Shown in pieces: positions 35,701 to 47,041 of a DNA stretch of 64,000 nt. Below the pieces are notes generated by a model. That model was not told the origin of the DNA, did no database searches, and was given only the letters and a program-made list of their open reading frames with translations. The stretch's first letter is position 1. Each line of letters opens with the position of its first letter. This DNA is from Microplitis mediator (taxonomy: Eukaryota > Arthropoda > Insecta > Hymenoptera > Braconidae): the NCBI RefSeq assembly GCF_029852145.1, contig NC_079976.1, positions 22,856,924-22,920,923 on the forward strand, written 5' to 3'. Both the position numbers and the translations under genes were made by a program.

Positions 35701-38461
35701 TTTGAGCTGTTTCTGATCATTTATAAAAATTTTAAGCTGTTTTTTGATCTGTTGTTTTAAAAAACAATTGCATTACGGGCAGACAGAACTAGATTAATTC
35801 TTGAACTTTAAAAAATTTTAGTTCTGAAAATGTACAAGGACAAAACTAGATTAAATCATGGACTTGTGATATTTTTATTTACGGGCAATATTTATAAAGA
35901 AGTTTGGAAAATCCAAAAGTGCACGACTCATAATGCTTATTCGATCGTAAACATTAAAATATTCCGTAAGGGTAATGTCGCAGGCAAAATAAAATAAATA
36001 AAATTTGAAGTATAAATGTTATTTATTTATATAAAAATAATAAAAAAAAAAAATAGGTAATAAATTTTAAACGTAAAAAATTCCGAAATTTTTCGCCGTA
36101 CGATCTGTGAATAATTTTACGTTTTTTTTTTCTATTTTTATTTATTTTTTTTACTTGTTTATTTATTATTTTTATCTATTTATTTATTTATTCGTCTAAT
36201 CTCAATTTTTTATATTTTTATGTTCGAAATACCCGCGCCAAATGAATTGGTTAGAAGTATGGCGCAGGCACACTGGGAATGTCCACACATATTTAGGCTA
36301 AAATTAAAGAAAATCCGATTTAATTTTTTCATTAATTATAATTGCATAACACAAAGTTAGATAGCCATTTTCGAAAGCAAATCCTTCTAGGGCAAAACGG
36401 GTCATTTAAAAAAAAAATGGAGTTAAATTATGGATTCTTTTTCGAGATATTGTGTTTTCAAGCTACAAAATTTTTTTACTGCTTGACGGGAAAATTTTTT
36501 AGTTTATTTTAATGATTTTCTCGTTTCTATTGCACTGAATTTGTTTTTGAAAAGTGCAGAAATAATATTTATTACATTGTCTGTAAATTGGTACATCATT
36601 TGAGATGTTTCTGTTCACTAATAAGACGATAATAACAGAAATAGTTGTAGAAAGGAGGCGAAAAAAAATTTTCGATCGTAAAGCACTCCCTAATGCTTCG
36701 CATTATGAGTCGTGCAAAAATATATTAAGTTACTGAATTAATTATGATTTGTTTACTATTAATTTAGTATATAAAATAAATACGATTTATAAACTTAAAT
36801 TGAAGAAAAATTATTTGAATTTATCATTTATTTTAAAACTGTCCAATTTTTTGACCCGGGAAACTTTTAATCCTCCTAATTTTTAAACATTAAATCCTTT
36901 TGAAAAATTCCAATTCACCCGTTTTTCAATAATTTGAGAAGATTTCAAGTTATTCAATTTTTAAAATACTTGACAATAATTTTTAATCTCTAAATAATAG
37001 TCGAATTTTCTGATTGTTGAAAGATTTGGGACGATTCGAAAATAAAAAATTTTTTTAAATACCCTCAAATATTTTTCACTTAGTAATGGAATTCAATTTT
37101 TAACGGAGATTCAGAATTCAAAAATATTGAAATTTTCAAATTTTTTTAATGGCTAAATAATAAAGAAATTTCGACTCATCAAGATTTTGAGATATTCAAA
37201 AATAGTCAATCATTTTGAATACTTCCAAATACATTTAAATCACTAAGTAATAGATGGATCTCATTCTATAGCAATATTTTGAACAATTTGAAATCATTAA
37301 CGTTTATAAATACTTCAAAATTTTTTCTTATCGCTAAATAATAGTAAAATTTTGATTCCTGGAGAGATTTATAACAATTCAAAAGTACTTAATTTTTTTT
37401 AAAACTTCCAAATAGTTTTTATCATAAAAAAATTTTTTTAGTCGCTTAAAATTTACAAAATCACCCCAACCCGATAGCAACAGAACTACTCAACAACGCG
37501 ATAAACAGAAGACGAAAAAGATTTAAGCCAACTGACCTCAAAAATCGTTTTCAGTAAAATAGTGGATACTGTCTACTAATACCTGTCCTACACACACATC
37601 ATAAAAATTATTTATTGTTATGTAATAACAGATTGTAATTTAAATAAATAAATAAAAAAAAAATCGCTTCAAATACTTTTGAATATTTATTGAAAATTTG
37701 AAAAGATTGAAAATCATTCAAATTTTTTTTTAAATCTTTTCTAATCACTTTTCTTAATCAGGGATTTGGTTTTTATGACATTTATCACTTGGAAATTTTC
37801 AGTACTGTAAAAATAAAGTATACAAACAATTTAATTTATAATTATATTTATATTTAATATTTTTGATTGATATTTTTTTTTTTATTTAGAATTCAGTTGT
37901 TAAATTCAATTAATTTTTTTTGAATTTGCAGGAAAACTTTAAATAATTTTTATTTTAAATATTTTTATTCGTGAAAATAAAAATCAAGATTAATTACTGA
38001 ATCTAAATTTAAAAAATATTTTCCAGGATGATTTGGAGAGTTGCATAGTACATAAAATACCAGTCATGCTAACAAGAGAAGAAATAGGATTGATCGTAAT
38101 TGATTCGATAGCTGCACCATATCGTGTTGAATATGAAACTCTTAATTTGAAAGATCGCGCGAAAAGTCTGCGTAGTATTGGCAGAGCTTTACATAATTAT
38201 TCAAAGAATAATATCTGTATCATTTGCATCAATCAATTAACAGCAGCAATCGATGATAATTTGATTACTGATCGAGTTTGCAATAATGGAACACCAGCTC
38301 TTGGTATTATTTGGGCTTGTCAAGTAACAAATTCATTCTGTTTTTGTAAATTTAACGATCAACGGCACATACATACCAGAGAATCTCCGTATTTAGACAG
38401 AAAAACTTTAACTTTTTGTGTCAATAACGAAGGAGTCTATGGTTTAGATGAAATTACATAG
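32706..38461 (+). CDS. XRCC3: DNA repair protein XRCC3 (RAD51 paralogue), three exons
   Basis: XRCC3 works with RAD51C in homologous recombination and Holliday-junction processing in the nucleus. Exons: 32706-32919, 35122-35252, 38027-38461 (stop TAG 38459-38461). Junctions are GT-AG with consistent phases (1, then 0), giving 259 residues. Walker A is GIAGSGKT (residues 44-51) followed by QLALQLCL; Walker B is LIVID (137-141) followed by S-I-A-A-P. The exon 2 phrase YICTEAKFPSRR and the exon 3 phrase PALGIIWACQV are hallmarks of XRCC3 as opposed to RAD51 or DMC1. Human XRCC3 is 346 residues; about 80 N-terminal residues are not represented, so either the insect protein is short or an upstream exon is missing. 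The ATG at 32706 has good context (CAAAATG). A poly(A) signal AATAAA lies near 38681. Confident assignment; start uncertain. Confidence 0.9.
33455..34375. mobile_element. CCCGTATG TIR element, copy 2, inverted, TSD AA
   Basis: Reverse complement of 5286-6206 with few differences. The empty site is visible in family A copy 2 (about 25107-25125). AA flanks both sides if the last terminal base has mutated (CATACGGA instead of CATACGGG). Confidence 0.8.
34511..34980. mobile_element. CCCTGATT TIR element, 470 bp
   Basis: The ends are CCCTGATTAAAAGAAACGAT and ATCGTTTCTTTTAATCAGGG. The interior consists of diverged repeats of GATTCAAAACGATT-like phrases. It is inserted in family A at the site corresponding to 24985 (ATTAGAAAGGTCG). 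The exact duplicated dinucleotide is ambiguous. Confidence 0.75.
35917..36716. mobile_element. TIR element with GTGCACGACTCATAATGC ends, about 800 bp
   Basis: GTGCACGACTCATAATGC at about 35915 is mirrored by GCATTAT-GAGTCGTGCA at about 36700-36716. Subterminal CGATCGTAAA phrases are also inverted. The interior has no coding frame. Confidence 0.65.
37480..37660 (+). mobile_element. Probable non-LTR retrotransposon 3' tail
   Basis: A short non-AT-rich segment (GAACTACTCAACAACGCG and following) ends in a TAAATAAATAAATAAA tail near 37645, typical of Jockey-like 3' ends. No reverse transcriptase coding remains here. Confidence 0.4.
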
Positions 38462-39058
38462 AAAAATTATAAAATTCAAAAATTTCTTATATAAAAAGTT
38501 TCTTAATTTTAAATGAATCCTAAAAATTAAATCTTATGGTTCATTTCTTATTTATTAAAAATAATTTAAAATGCGAATATTATTCTAAGAAATAAGTATT
38601 AATTATTAAGTTTAACGTTACTCTATAAATTCCAAAGAAACAACAGATTAGTGATGAGCAAGTATTCAAATTTATAAATAAATAAAGTGGTCAATTGTAA
38701 AATATTTTTATTAAAATAATTATTTATTTATTTATAAGATTGTGGAGCTGCTGCTTCCTGTTACCAAAAATAAAAGTAATTCATAAATTATTGTTGAGTA
38801 AAAATTACAATTTTTTTCAGACGAATTATAAACACTCATTCACGCACATACATAATTAAAAATTTTCTGACTATCAGATGCAAACTGCATTTGCTTCTAA
38901 ATTCATTTTACGACTCCGCTGACGTAAGTTAAAGTGGAAGCGAATTCAAAAAATTGCAACCCGTAATTATAAAAAACCGCTGATAAAAAGTTCGAGCAAA
39001 TGGAACCAAAAAGTGTCTGCCCTAGTGAGGTCACGACGGGATGCAATGGGTCTAAGTA
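38462..39058. other. XRCC3 downstream region
   Basis: The 3' UTR with AATAAA near 38681, then unassigned DNA. I see nothing more that I can support. Confidence 0.5.
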
Positions 39059-40560
39059 CACTGAGAGAACAAAATGTATATTTTCGAGACTTACATAGAG
39101 CCAAGCAATTATTTTCTTTAATCAAGTAAAGTAATTACTACGGACAAGATTTTTGCCTTATTTTTGAATGAATGGTTAGAATGTTTGGTATTACGGCGAA
39201 AATATTGGTTTTATGAAAAAAGTTTTGAAACAAAAGTTGTAGGAAATTTAATTTTCGAAAAAAAATGTTTCTTATAATTTTTTTATACGACCAATATTTT
39301 CACCGCAATTCCAAAATTAGGATTAATAATGAGTGATTCAAATTTTTGATAATTATGAAAATCATAATTTTGAAATTACGGCTTTCTTATTAGTCCTATG
39401 AAAAAATTATAAGACATATTTTTTTTATAAAACTAAATTTTGAACAACTTTTATTTGAAAATTTTTTTTATACGACCAATATTTTTACCGCAATTCCAAA
39501 ATTAGGATTAATAATGAGTGATTCAAATTTTTGATAATTATAAAAATCATAATTTTGAAATTACGGCTTTCTTATCAGTCCTATGAAAAAATTATAAGAG
39601 ATATTTTTTTTATAAAACTAAATTTTGAACAACTTTTATTTGAAAATTTTTTTTATACGACCAATATTTTCACCGCAATTCCAAAACTAAGATTAATAAT
39701 GAGTGATTCAAATTTTTGATAATTACAAAAATCTTAATTTTGAAATTACGGATTTTTTATTAGTTCTATAAAAAAATTATAAGAGACATTTTTTTCATAA
39801 AATTAAATTTCCTACAACTTTTGTCTAAAAAATTTTTTTATACGACCAACAATTCCGCCGCAATATCAAAAATTTGACATCAATTATTAATTGTTATTTT
39901 TAAATCAAAGCAAAAATCCCGACTCTAGTGATTAGAGCAGGACTTCGTTATAAGATCATTAGTTTCTCTCTCAAACTATCGATACCTGGTTTAAAAAAAA
40001 AACAGCCAATAATCTTACAACGAGGCCCAACTGTACTTTGTTCAAATATTTTATTTGAACAAAAAATATCAGCAATATCTGTTCATAAGAACCCGAAAAA
40101 AAACGAGATTATTTTATTAATTTTAATTTTAAACCATGTTACGATAATGATAAAAATATGAAACTATTTTTTTTGAATTCCTCGTTCAATTTTCGATGAA
40201 ATTATGAGCTTCGAGAATTTTTTAAAATGGTACTTCATATTGAAAAAAAATAAAAACTTTCTTTTTATGATTTAACTCTTGAAATGATAAAATACAGAAC
40301 TTTTGCGATTACTGTACTAGTGAAAACAACAGAATAAATTAGAAACACTCATATAAAAATTTGAGAACGTATCAACTAAATTGTCGAAATATTTGCTTGC
40401 CTCAAGTAATTGATGCTTTTAGAAATTTATTACTAAAGTGTCGCAATAGTTTCCTTAAAATAAGAACTATTACTTCAATTTTAGTAAAAAAATTACTTAT
40501 TCTGAGTATTTATGGAAACAAGAAAAATAATTACTTGGATTTAATATTTTTTTTTCAGTG
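39059..40560. mobile_element. CACTGAGAG TIR element, 1.5 kb, TSD TA, with a 185-bp tandem repeat
   Basis: It begins CACTGAGAGAACAAAATG and ends ATTTTTTTTTCAGTG, flanked by TA (39057-39058, 40561-40562). The interior includes three consecutive units of exactly 185 bp and an AAGTAATTACTT-rich zone at both ends. Short frames (62-77 codons) are repeat artefacts. Confidence 0.8.
39286..39840. repeat. Three tandem 185-bp units
   Basis: Each unit starts TACGACCAATATTTTCACCG (at 39286, 39471, 39656). A fourth start at 39841 begins a diverged partial unit. Units 1 and 2 are almost identical; unit 3 is more diverged. Confidence 0.85.
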
Positions 40561-40875
40561 TAACTGATGTCCAAACAGATCCGGCCGCATGAGACAACGC
40601 TTTATAAAATTTACATGCAGTAAATAGTAACCTGCGGTTATGATAATTAAAATTTTAACTGCGACGTATTAAATTAATTTATCAATAATATCAAACGTAT
40701 TATTATTTAAAGTACATATCAAATTAGTTGGTACCCATTTATTACAATAATCGTTGCTATTAAAAGGGTCCGATGTTCGGACATCGAATTTTTCAATTTC
40801 ATTATCCAAAGCCAATCTGTAAAAATATGAAAAACTCATTTTATTTATAATCTACAAATTATTAACATTAAGAGT
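40561..40875. other. Unassigned DNA
   Basis: No frame or repeat pair recognised between two TIR elements. Confidence 0.5.
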
Positions 40876-41085
40876 ATCTCAGACAGTGCCCGCCACTTTT
40901 TAAAAATATTCAATGACTCAACTGTCAATACCGTATTGAAATTTTATTAATTAATTAAAAAAAAAAAAATTAAAACCTTAATTGAAAAAAGGACAATTTC
41001 GCCGAGATATGGAATTTAAAAAAAAATTACTTTGTTGTTATCAATTGGGAGTTAGACGAAATTTGTTGAATAAATTTTATAAAAA

Positions 41086-41229
41086 GAGATTGAAGAGATA
41101 AAAGATCTGGGGATCATTTTTGACAATAAGCTTTCCTTCTCTAAGCACATTGATAAAATTACGTGCAAGGAATTTAAAACCCTAGGGTTTATTCAAAGAA
41201 ACAGTAAAGACTTCAGCAACCCCTACTCC
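41086..41229 (+). pseudogene. Non-LTR (Jockey-like) reverse transcriptase fragment
   Basis: An open stretch of about 48 codons reads E-I-K-D-L-G-I-I-F-D-N-K-L-S-F, then H-I-D-K-I, then T-L-G-F-I-Q-R-N-S-K-D-F, the characteristic thumb-region pattern of Jockey/CR1-clade reverse transcriptases. It is cut at the TTAA site by the next element. After that element, a segment ending AATAAATAAATAAAG (42555-42585) may be its 3' tail. No intact RT domain. Confidence 0.8.
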
Positions 41230-41233
41230 TTAA

Positions 41234-42530
41234 GGGGGTAGGGTTTTAAAGGCGAAAAAAAGGCATATTTTTGTGATTTTTTCCCGGCGAGATGAGTAAT
41301 ATAATTTCATTAAACTTAATCACATATTATTGTACAACTTTTAAAGAATATCAGAAAAAATTTTCAACGAAAAATATTGATTAATAAGCTGGTGACGTTG
41401 AATCTCCGGAGGCGCCTCGAAAAAAAGTCGCTTTGCGGTAAACATCATAACTCGTTACCGGATCATCGGAAAAAAAAAAATTGATATGCATTTTAAAGTT
41501 GATGTATTTCTTGAGGTAACCACGAAGAGTTTTTTTTTTTTTTTTTTTTTTTTCGATTCTTTGCAGCACTTGGAAGTGAAAAACGCGATTTTAGCTGAAA
41601 AAATCGCGGTTAATTTGTTATTAAAAAATAGAAAAAAATGAAAAACAAAAAAAAACTCTTCGTAGTTACCTGTTGATTTATGTGAAGAAGTAATGTTTAA
41701 ATTTTCAAAGGGATCGGTTCAGTACATTTTGAGTTATGATGTTCACGGACTTTAAAAATAACATATTCGGGAAAATCCATTTAAAGTTTTTTATTCGTGA
41801 AAATTTGAAATAAACTATCAATCAAAGAATATGAATTTTTATACTTATATTGAGTCATCAGTTTACATCCCTCGCAGATTCGAATCACGGTGAAACACGG
41901 TGGGTTTGTTCCATTTTACCACTGTGATTACGCGGTGTATCCACCGTGATTACATGGTGGCTTGACCACCGTGTATACACGGTGTTTCCACTGTGATTAC
42001 GCGGTGGATACACCGTGGAATCACGGTGGTGAAATAGCACAAAGACACTGTGGAATCACGGTGGATACACCGCGTAATCACAGTGGGAACACCGTGTATA
42101 CACAGTGGTCAAGCCACCGCGTAATCACGGTGGATACACCGCGTAATCACAGTGGATACACTGTGTATACCCGGTGGTGAAATGGAACAAGCCCACCGTG
42201 TAACCACAGTGGATCCACGATGATTACACTTCCACGGTGTTCCCACCGTGATTCAAATCTGCGAGGGATCCTTTGAAAGACACACAGCCGGAGAAAGGGA
42301 TTCGGAAGAACAAAGAAAATTGCAGCTGATTTCTACTAGGAGTATGTAGGGGAGGTCGTGCAGTTATAAAAATAAGATATACCGGCCGGTCATTTGAAAC
42401 GCTGTAACTCCGTTAGTTTTACTCGAATTGATTTAAAATTTGTACACAATATTCTTGACATATTGTTCATTTAGAAAAAAAAATTAAAAAAAAATTTTTT
42501 TTTAATAATTTAAAAACCCTACCCCCCCCC
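41234..42530. mobile_element. TTAA-flanked element with GGGGGTAGGG ends, 1.3 kb
   Basis: The ends GGGGGTAGGGTTTTAAA and TTTAAAAACCCTACCCCC are flanked by TTAA (41230-41233, 42531-42534). TTAA targeting is known for piggyBac and Kolobok elements. No transposase remains. It is inserted in the RT fragment and contains the element at 41869-42267. Confidence 0.75.
41869..42267. mobile_element. CCCTCGCAG element with ACCGTG palindrome array, TSD AT
   Basis: The ends are CCCTCGCAGATTCGAATCAC and its near-mirror ending TCTGCGAGGG, flanked by AT (41867-41868, 42268-42269). The interior is about twenty units such as CACCGTGATTACGCGGTG and CACCGTGTATACACGGTG, each a short palindrome. The 72-codon frame inside is an artefact of the array. 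Confidence 0.85.
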
Positions 42531-42797
42531 TTAATGTATATTGCCGATTGGCGTGATTGTAATAAATAAATAAAGAAGTTATAATTAATGTAAAAAATTG
42601 ACATGAAGATTTTACTGGAATTTATATAAAAAATTTCGTTTAACTTCTTATTGATGTCAACTGTAAGTAATTTTTTTTTAAATTTGCATCTCGGCGAAAT
42701 TGATTCTACGTCATACTTTTTTCAATCAAGGTTTCAATTTTTTTTAATCAATCGATAAAATTTTGATACGTTTATGACAGAAAGTCATTAAAAATTT

Positions 42798-45005
42798 TTA
42801 CAAAGTGGTGGCACTGTTTGAGAATGGCCTTAATAAAATATTTATTGAAGAAAAAAAACCAGACCTAAAAGAATGTAAAAATGTCCTGTGAGGTTTTGAA
42901 TCCTTTCGGTCACTGTAAGTGTAATCTCCAATGATAGTATGCCCAATATAGTAACAATGTACTCTAAGTTGATGTCGACGGCCTGTGTGAGGACGTAATA
43001 ATATTTTAGTAGCCGGCTTACCATCTCGTAATCCTCTTTCAAGTACCAGTAATAATGTACAGCTATCACGGGGTTTAATACAATAGTTATCATCAATAGT
43101 GCACATTTTTTTATTACCTAAAATTTCTCTGGTATCTTGCCCTGGAAATATTATCAGATATTAATTATAAATTAATTTATAAATGAACATTCCAATGCTT
43201 ACTGCTCAGTTGCCTACTAAAATTTATTTTCTACAATTCTAGTGCCTACGCAAATATGAATAATAATAATGTTTTTAATTTAATTTTTAATTTTCAAATT
43301 TAAATCTATCATTTTATTTTGAGATTTCAAATTTTCGGTTATTAATTAACTTGAAATGTTTATTTATAAATTTTTCTTAAGTATAATTAAAAAAAAAGTT
43401 TTTGAGTCAAATAATTTTTATAGAAAAATTTTCCCTACATTTTCATTCTTTTTCTCTCAAAATTTTATTTAAAAAATAAAAAACTGAATCTTTAAATGGA
43501 ATAAATTTAAAATTTTGATAATAAAAAAAATATTTTGTTTTTGACATACATTTTACTTGTAATTTTAAAGATTGTGAAAAATAATATTACGTAATTTAAA
43601 GAACTTTTAGTTGCCTACAATATTTTTTCGTACATTACAAATACTTACTGTTCAGTTTCCTACTAAAATTTATTTTCTAGTCCTATTGCATCCGTAAATA
43701 TAAAATATATAATTTAATTGCAGACTTCTATTGGCACTTAAAAATATTTCATGATGTTCATTGATTGCTATTTAACTGCGTACCCAAGTCAATGAATTTC
43801 CTAATTATTGTAGATGAGCTTCTGGTTTATTTGCCGAGAAAATCAAGTGGGTGAGGGAAATGATCGACGTTCAAGACCGATCACTTGAGAAAAAAAACGC
43901 AGCTGCTCTGTAAAATATCAGACCCACGGTAATTTTCACAACAGTATGACTCGCCCGGTCCATCATAAGATACTGGACTGAATCTCAAAGTCGATGTAGA
44001 AAATTTCCTGACCAGGCCACTAATTTCTAATAGAAAACTCGGAATTTTCCAGTTACTTTTGTGAAGACTGCAGTGGTTCTGATATTTTTCAGATCAGCTG
44101 CGTTCATTTTCTCAAGTGCTCGGTCTTGAACGTCGATCATTTCCCTCACCCACTTGATTTTCTCGGCAAATAAACCAGAAGCTCATCAACATCAATTAGG
44201 AATTTCATTGACTTGGGTACGCAGTTAAATAGCAATCAATGAATATCATGAAATATTTTCAAGTGGCAATAGAAGTCTGCAATTAAATTACATATTTTAT
44301 ATTTCTGTAAGCAATGGAACCGTAGAAAATAAATTTTAGCAGGCAACTGAGCAGTAAGAGTATAATGTACGAAAAATATTGCAGGCGTTTGATAGATTCA
44401 GCAAAAATATTGCAGGCAACTGATGCCTTTTCTTGTGTAAATACCTATTGGTTTATTAATTATCAAATGAGATTCATTGATATGTCCATGAACTAACGCT
44501 AAATAATACTTTTTAACTTTTCTTTTTTCAAATGCCGTTGATGCAGCACGTGCTGAGTTTTTATTTAACGCTATACAAATTACTCCACTTGTTGGATAGT
44601 CAAGACGATGTACAAAATAAAATCCATTTTTTAATAACGGGTTCGCTAAATGTGGGAACATTTTTTTTAGTTCATTTTCTAACGTTTTCTGCAACAAAAA
44701 AATCAATTATTAGTTTTTCGAAAAAAAAATTTACTATTATTTATAAATTAACAATTTTAAGATTTTTTTTTCAACAAATCAATTTGAAAAAATGTAAACT
44801 AAATATATACACATATAGAAAATTTAAAAAACTACAAGTGCAATTTTTTCAAATTTTTTTTTTAACTTCCCGCTAAGAAAATTGCAAATTTTCAAAAAAG
44901 GGAAGTTATTGGTTTCGGTCCGATTTTCGAAAATCGAGTTTTCATCAGATGTCGACGTTTTGAGGTCCTAGGAAACTATTCTGACTATTCCCGGGTGGAC
45001 GTCCG

Positions 45006-45097
<92 letters not shown>

Positions 45098-46993
45098 CTT
45101 TTTTTTGTCCGACGATATCTTTGGAACGGATGAACCGATTTGAACGTACTTGGTGGCGATCGAAAGAGCTCACCAAAACTTAGCCTTGATTAGATTTTGG
45201 GGTAAATCGGTCATGTATTTTACAAGTTATACAAAGAATAAGAATTAAAAATTTTTTTTTATTTTAGTTTTTTATTGATTTCTCAGAAACGACTTATACG
45301 ATCAACTTCAAAATCTAATCAGCTCTAGAACTCAATAAAACACGTCGATTGCCGCCTCAACCATCAAAATCGGTCAATTCATTCCTGAGATATCGTGGAA
45401 GAAAGAAATGCTAAAATCGGTTTTTTTTAAAACAATGGCACACTAAAGTATTTTCGAGCTCGAAGAGCTCGAAAATGTATCCACAACAATGTTTCCGAGC
45501 TCGAGGAGCTCGAAAACAGCGGGAAGTTTTGGGGCTGGCCCGCAGGGTCAACCGATAGACAGATTTTTTTTTATAATTTATCGTTAAAAAAAAAATCCAA
45601 AATTATTAAACGTTGTCTGACTTATGATTGTAAATGATACTGAATTTAGCAGACGTTTAATAATTTTTGGATTTTAAAAAAAATGATAAATTATAAAAAA
45701 AAAACATTTCAGAAAATTGCACTTGTAGTTCTTTAAATTTTCTACGTGTGCATATTTTTAGTTAAATTTTTTTGTGTCTTTAATTGGTTTAAAAAAAAAT
45801 TCAAAATTTTTAATTGTCTGCTAACTTCAAGATCACGATTGTAAATGTAGCAGACATACAATTTTTTAATTACATATAAAAAAATTAAATAATTAAAATA
45901 AAAAAATTTTTAAAAAATCCATGTACTGAATTTTGAATTCTCTGAACATGCATTTTTTTATTTTTATTTTATTAACATTTTAATTTATAGTTTCAAAGTG
46001 TTAAAAATTGTCAGACAATTAATCATTTTTATGAGTGTGAATGTAGCAGACATCAGAAAAATTTAAAATTATTAACAAATAGAGTAAATAATTAATAAAA
46101 TAAAATTTTAAAAAAATGCGCATTTAAAAAATTTCAAAATTAATAAGTGCATTTTTTATGATCCTGAAGTTAGCAAATAGTTAAAAATTTTCGAATTTTT
46201 GTTTCAACGACTTAATTTAAAAAAAAAATAAAAATAAAAATATGCACATGTAGAAAATTTAATAAACTACAGGTGTAATTTTTTCAAATATTTTTTTTAA
46301 ATAATTTATTGTTTAAAAAAAAATCCAAAATTGGATTTTTGGACGTCGGCTAACTTCAGTATCATCATTTTTTATAAATAATTTTTTTTTTATTATTTAC
46401 TCTATTTATTTATAATTATAAATTTGTCTGATGTCTGCTACAATCACACTCGTTAATTTTTGAATTTTTTTTGAACGATAAATTAGTAGACGTTGGCCAA
46501 ATTTAGTATCATAACTTTACTGTCATGTCTAACTTTAGTAATGACAGTAAAGTTGGCGGACATCTGACAATTTTTTAAATTTTTAAATGTGATCCTGAAG
46601 TTAGCAGACAATCAGTAATTTTCGGATTTGTTTTTCACCAAATCAATTATAAAAAATCAAAACCTAAAAATATGCACATGTAGAAAATTTAAAAAACGAC
46701 AGGTGCAATTTTTTTAAATGTTTTTTTTTTTATGGTTTATCGTCTAAAAAAAATCCAAAAATAATCAGACGTCTGCTAACTTCAGTATCATTTTTAAATA
46801 ATAAAATGAAATTGTTTAGACAAAAAAACCAAAAAAAGACTTTTAGAAAATTCTACAATTGGTACACGAAACTATGGGATTTGGCAGTCTTCCATGATGT
46901 CGATTATATTATATGACTTCGATTTCGCTTAAGAAATTGTGGAGTCATATTCTATGACATATGAAGATACAATTTCAATGATAATAATAATAT

Positions 46994-47041
<48 letters not shown>

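Larger units (their letters stand above)
35586..37764. mobile_element. Decayed CCCTGATT-like element spanning most of XRCC3 intron 2
   Basis: The left end CCTGCTTAAGAAAAGCGATT is roughly mirrored by AATCACTTTTCTTAATCAGGG ending at 37764. Diverged TTGAATACTTCCAAATA phrases fill 36900-37450. The family resemblance is to 30394-32047 and 34511-34980, but the long interior and mismatched left end make this tentative. Confidence 0.5.
35253..38026 (+). other. XRCC3 intron 2, mostly mobile DNA
   Basis: Donor GTAAGT at 35253, acceptor TATTTTCCAG ending at 38026. It contains a decayed CCCTGATT-type element (about 35586-37764), a nested element with GCACGACTC ends, and a retrotransposon tail. Confidence 0.75.
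40876..42824. mobile_element. Outer TIR element (CAGTGCC ends, about 150-bp arms) with nested insertions
   Basis: The left arm (TCTCAGACAGTGCCCGCCAC..., to about 41085) and the right arm (about 42600-42824, mirrored TCTCAAACAGTGCCACCAC) are diverged reverse complements over roughly 150-200 bp. Inside lie a reverse transcriptase fragment, a TTAA-flanked element and, within that, a palindrome-array element. The right arm overlaps the last codons of RPUSD1. A CAGTG start suggests a hAT-like element, but no clear 8-bp duplication is visible. Confidence 0.65.
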
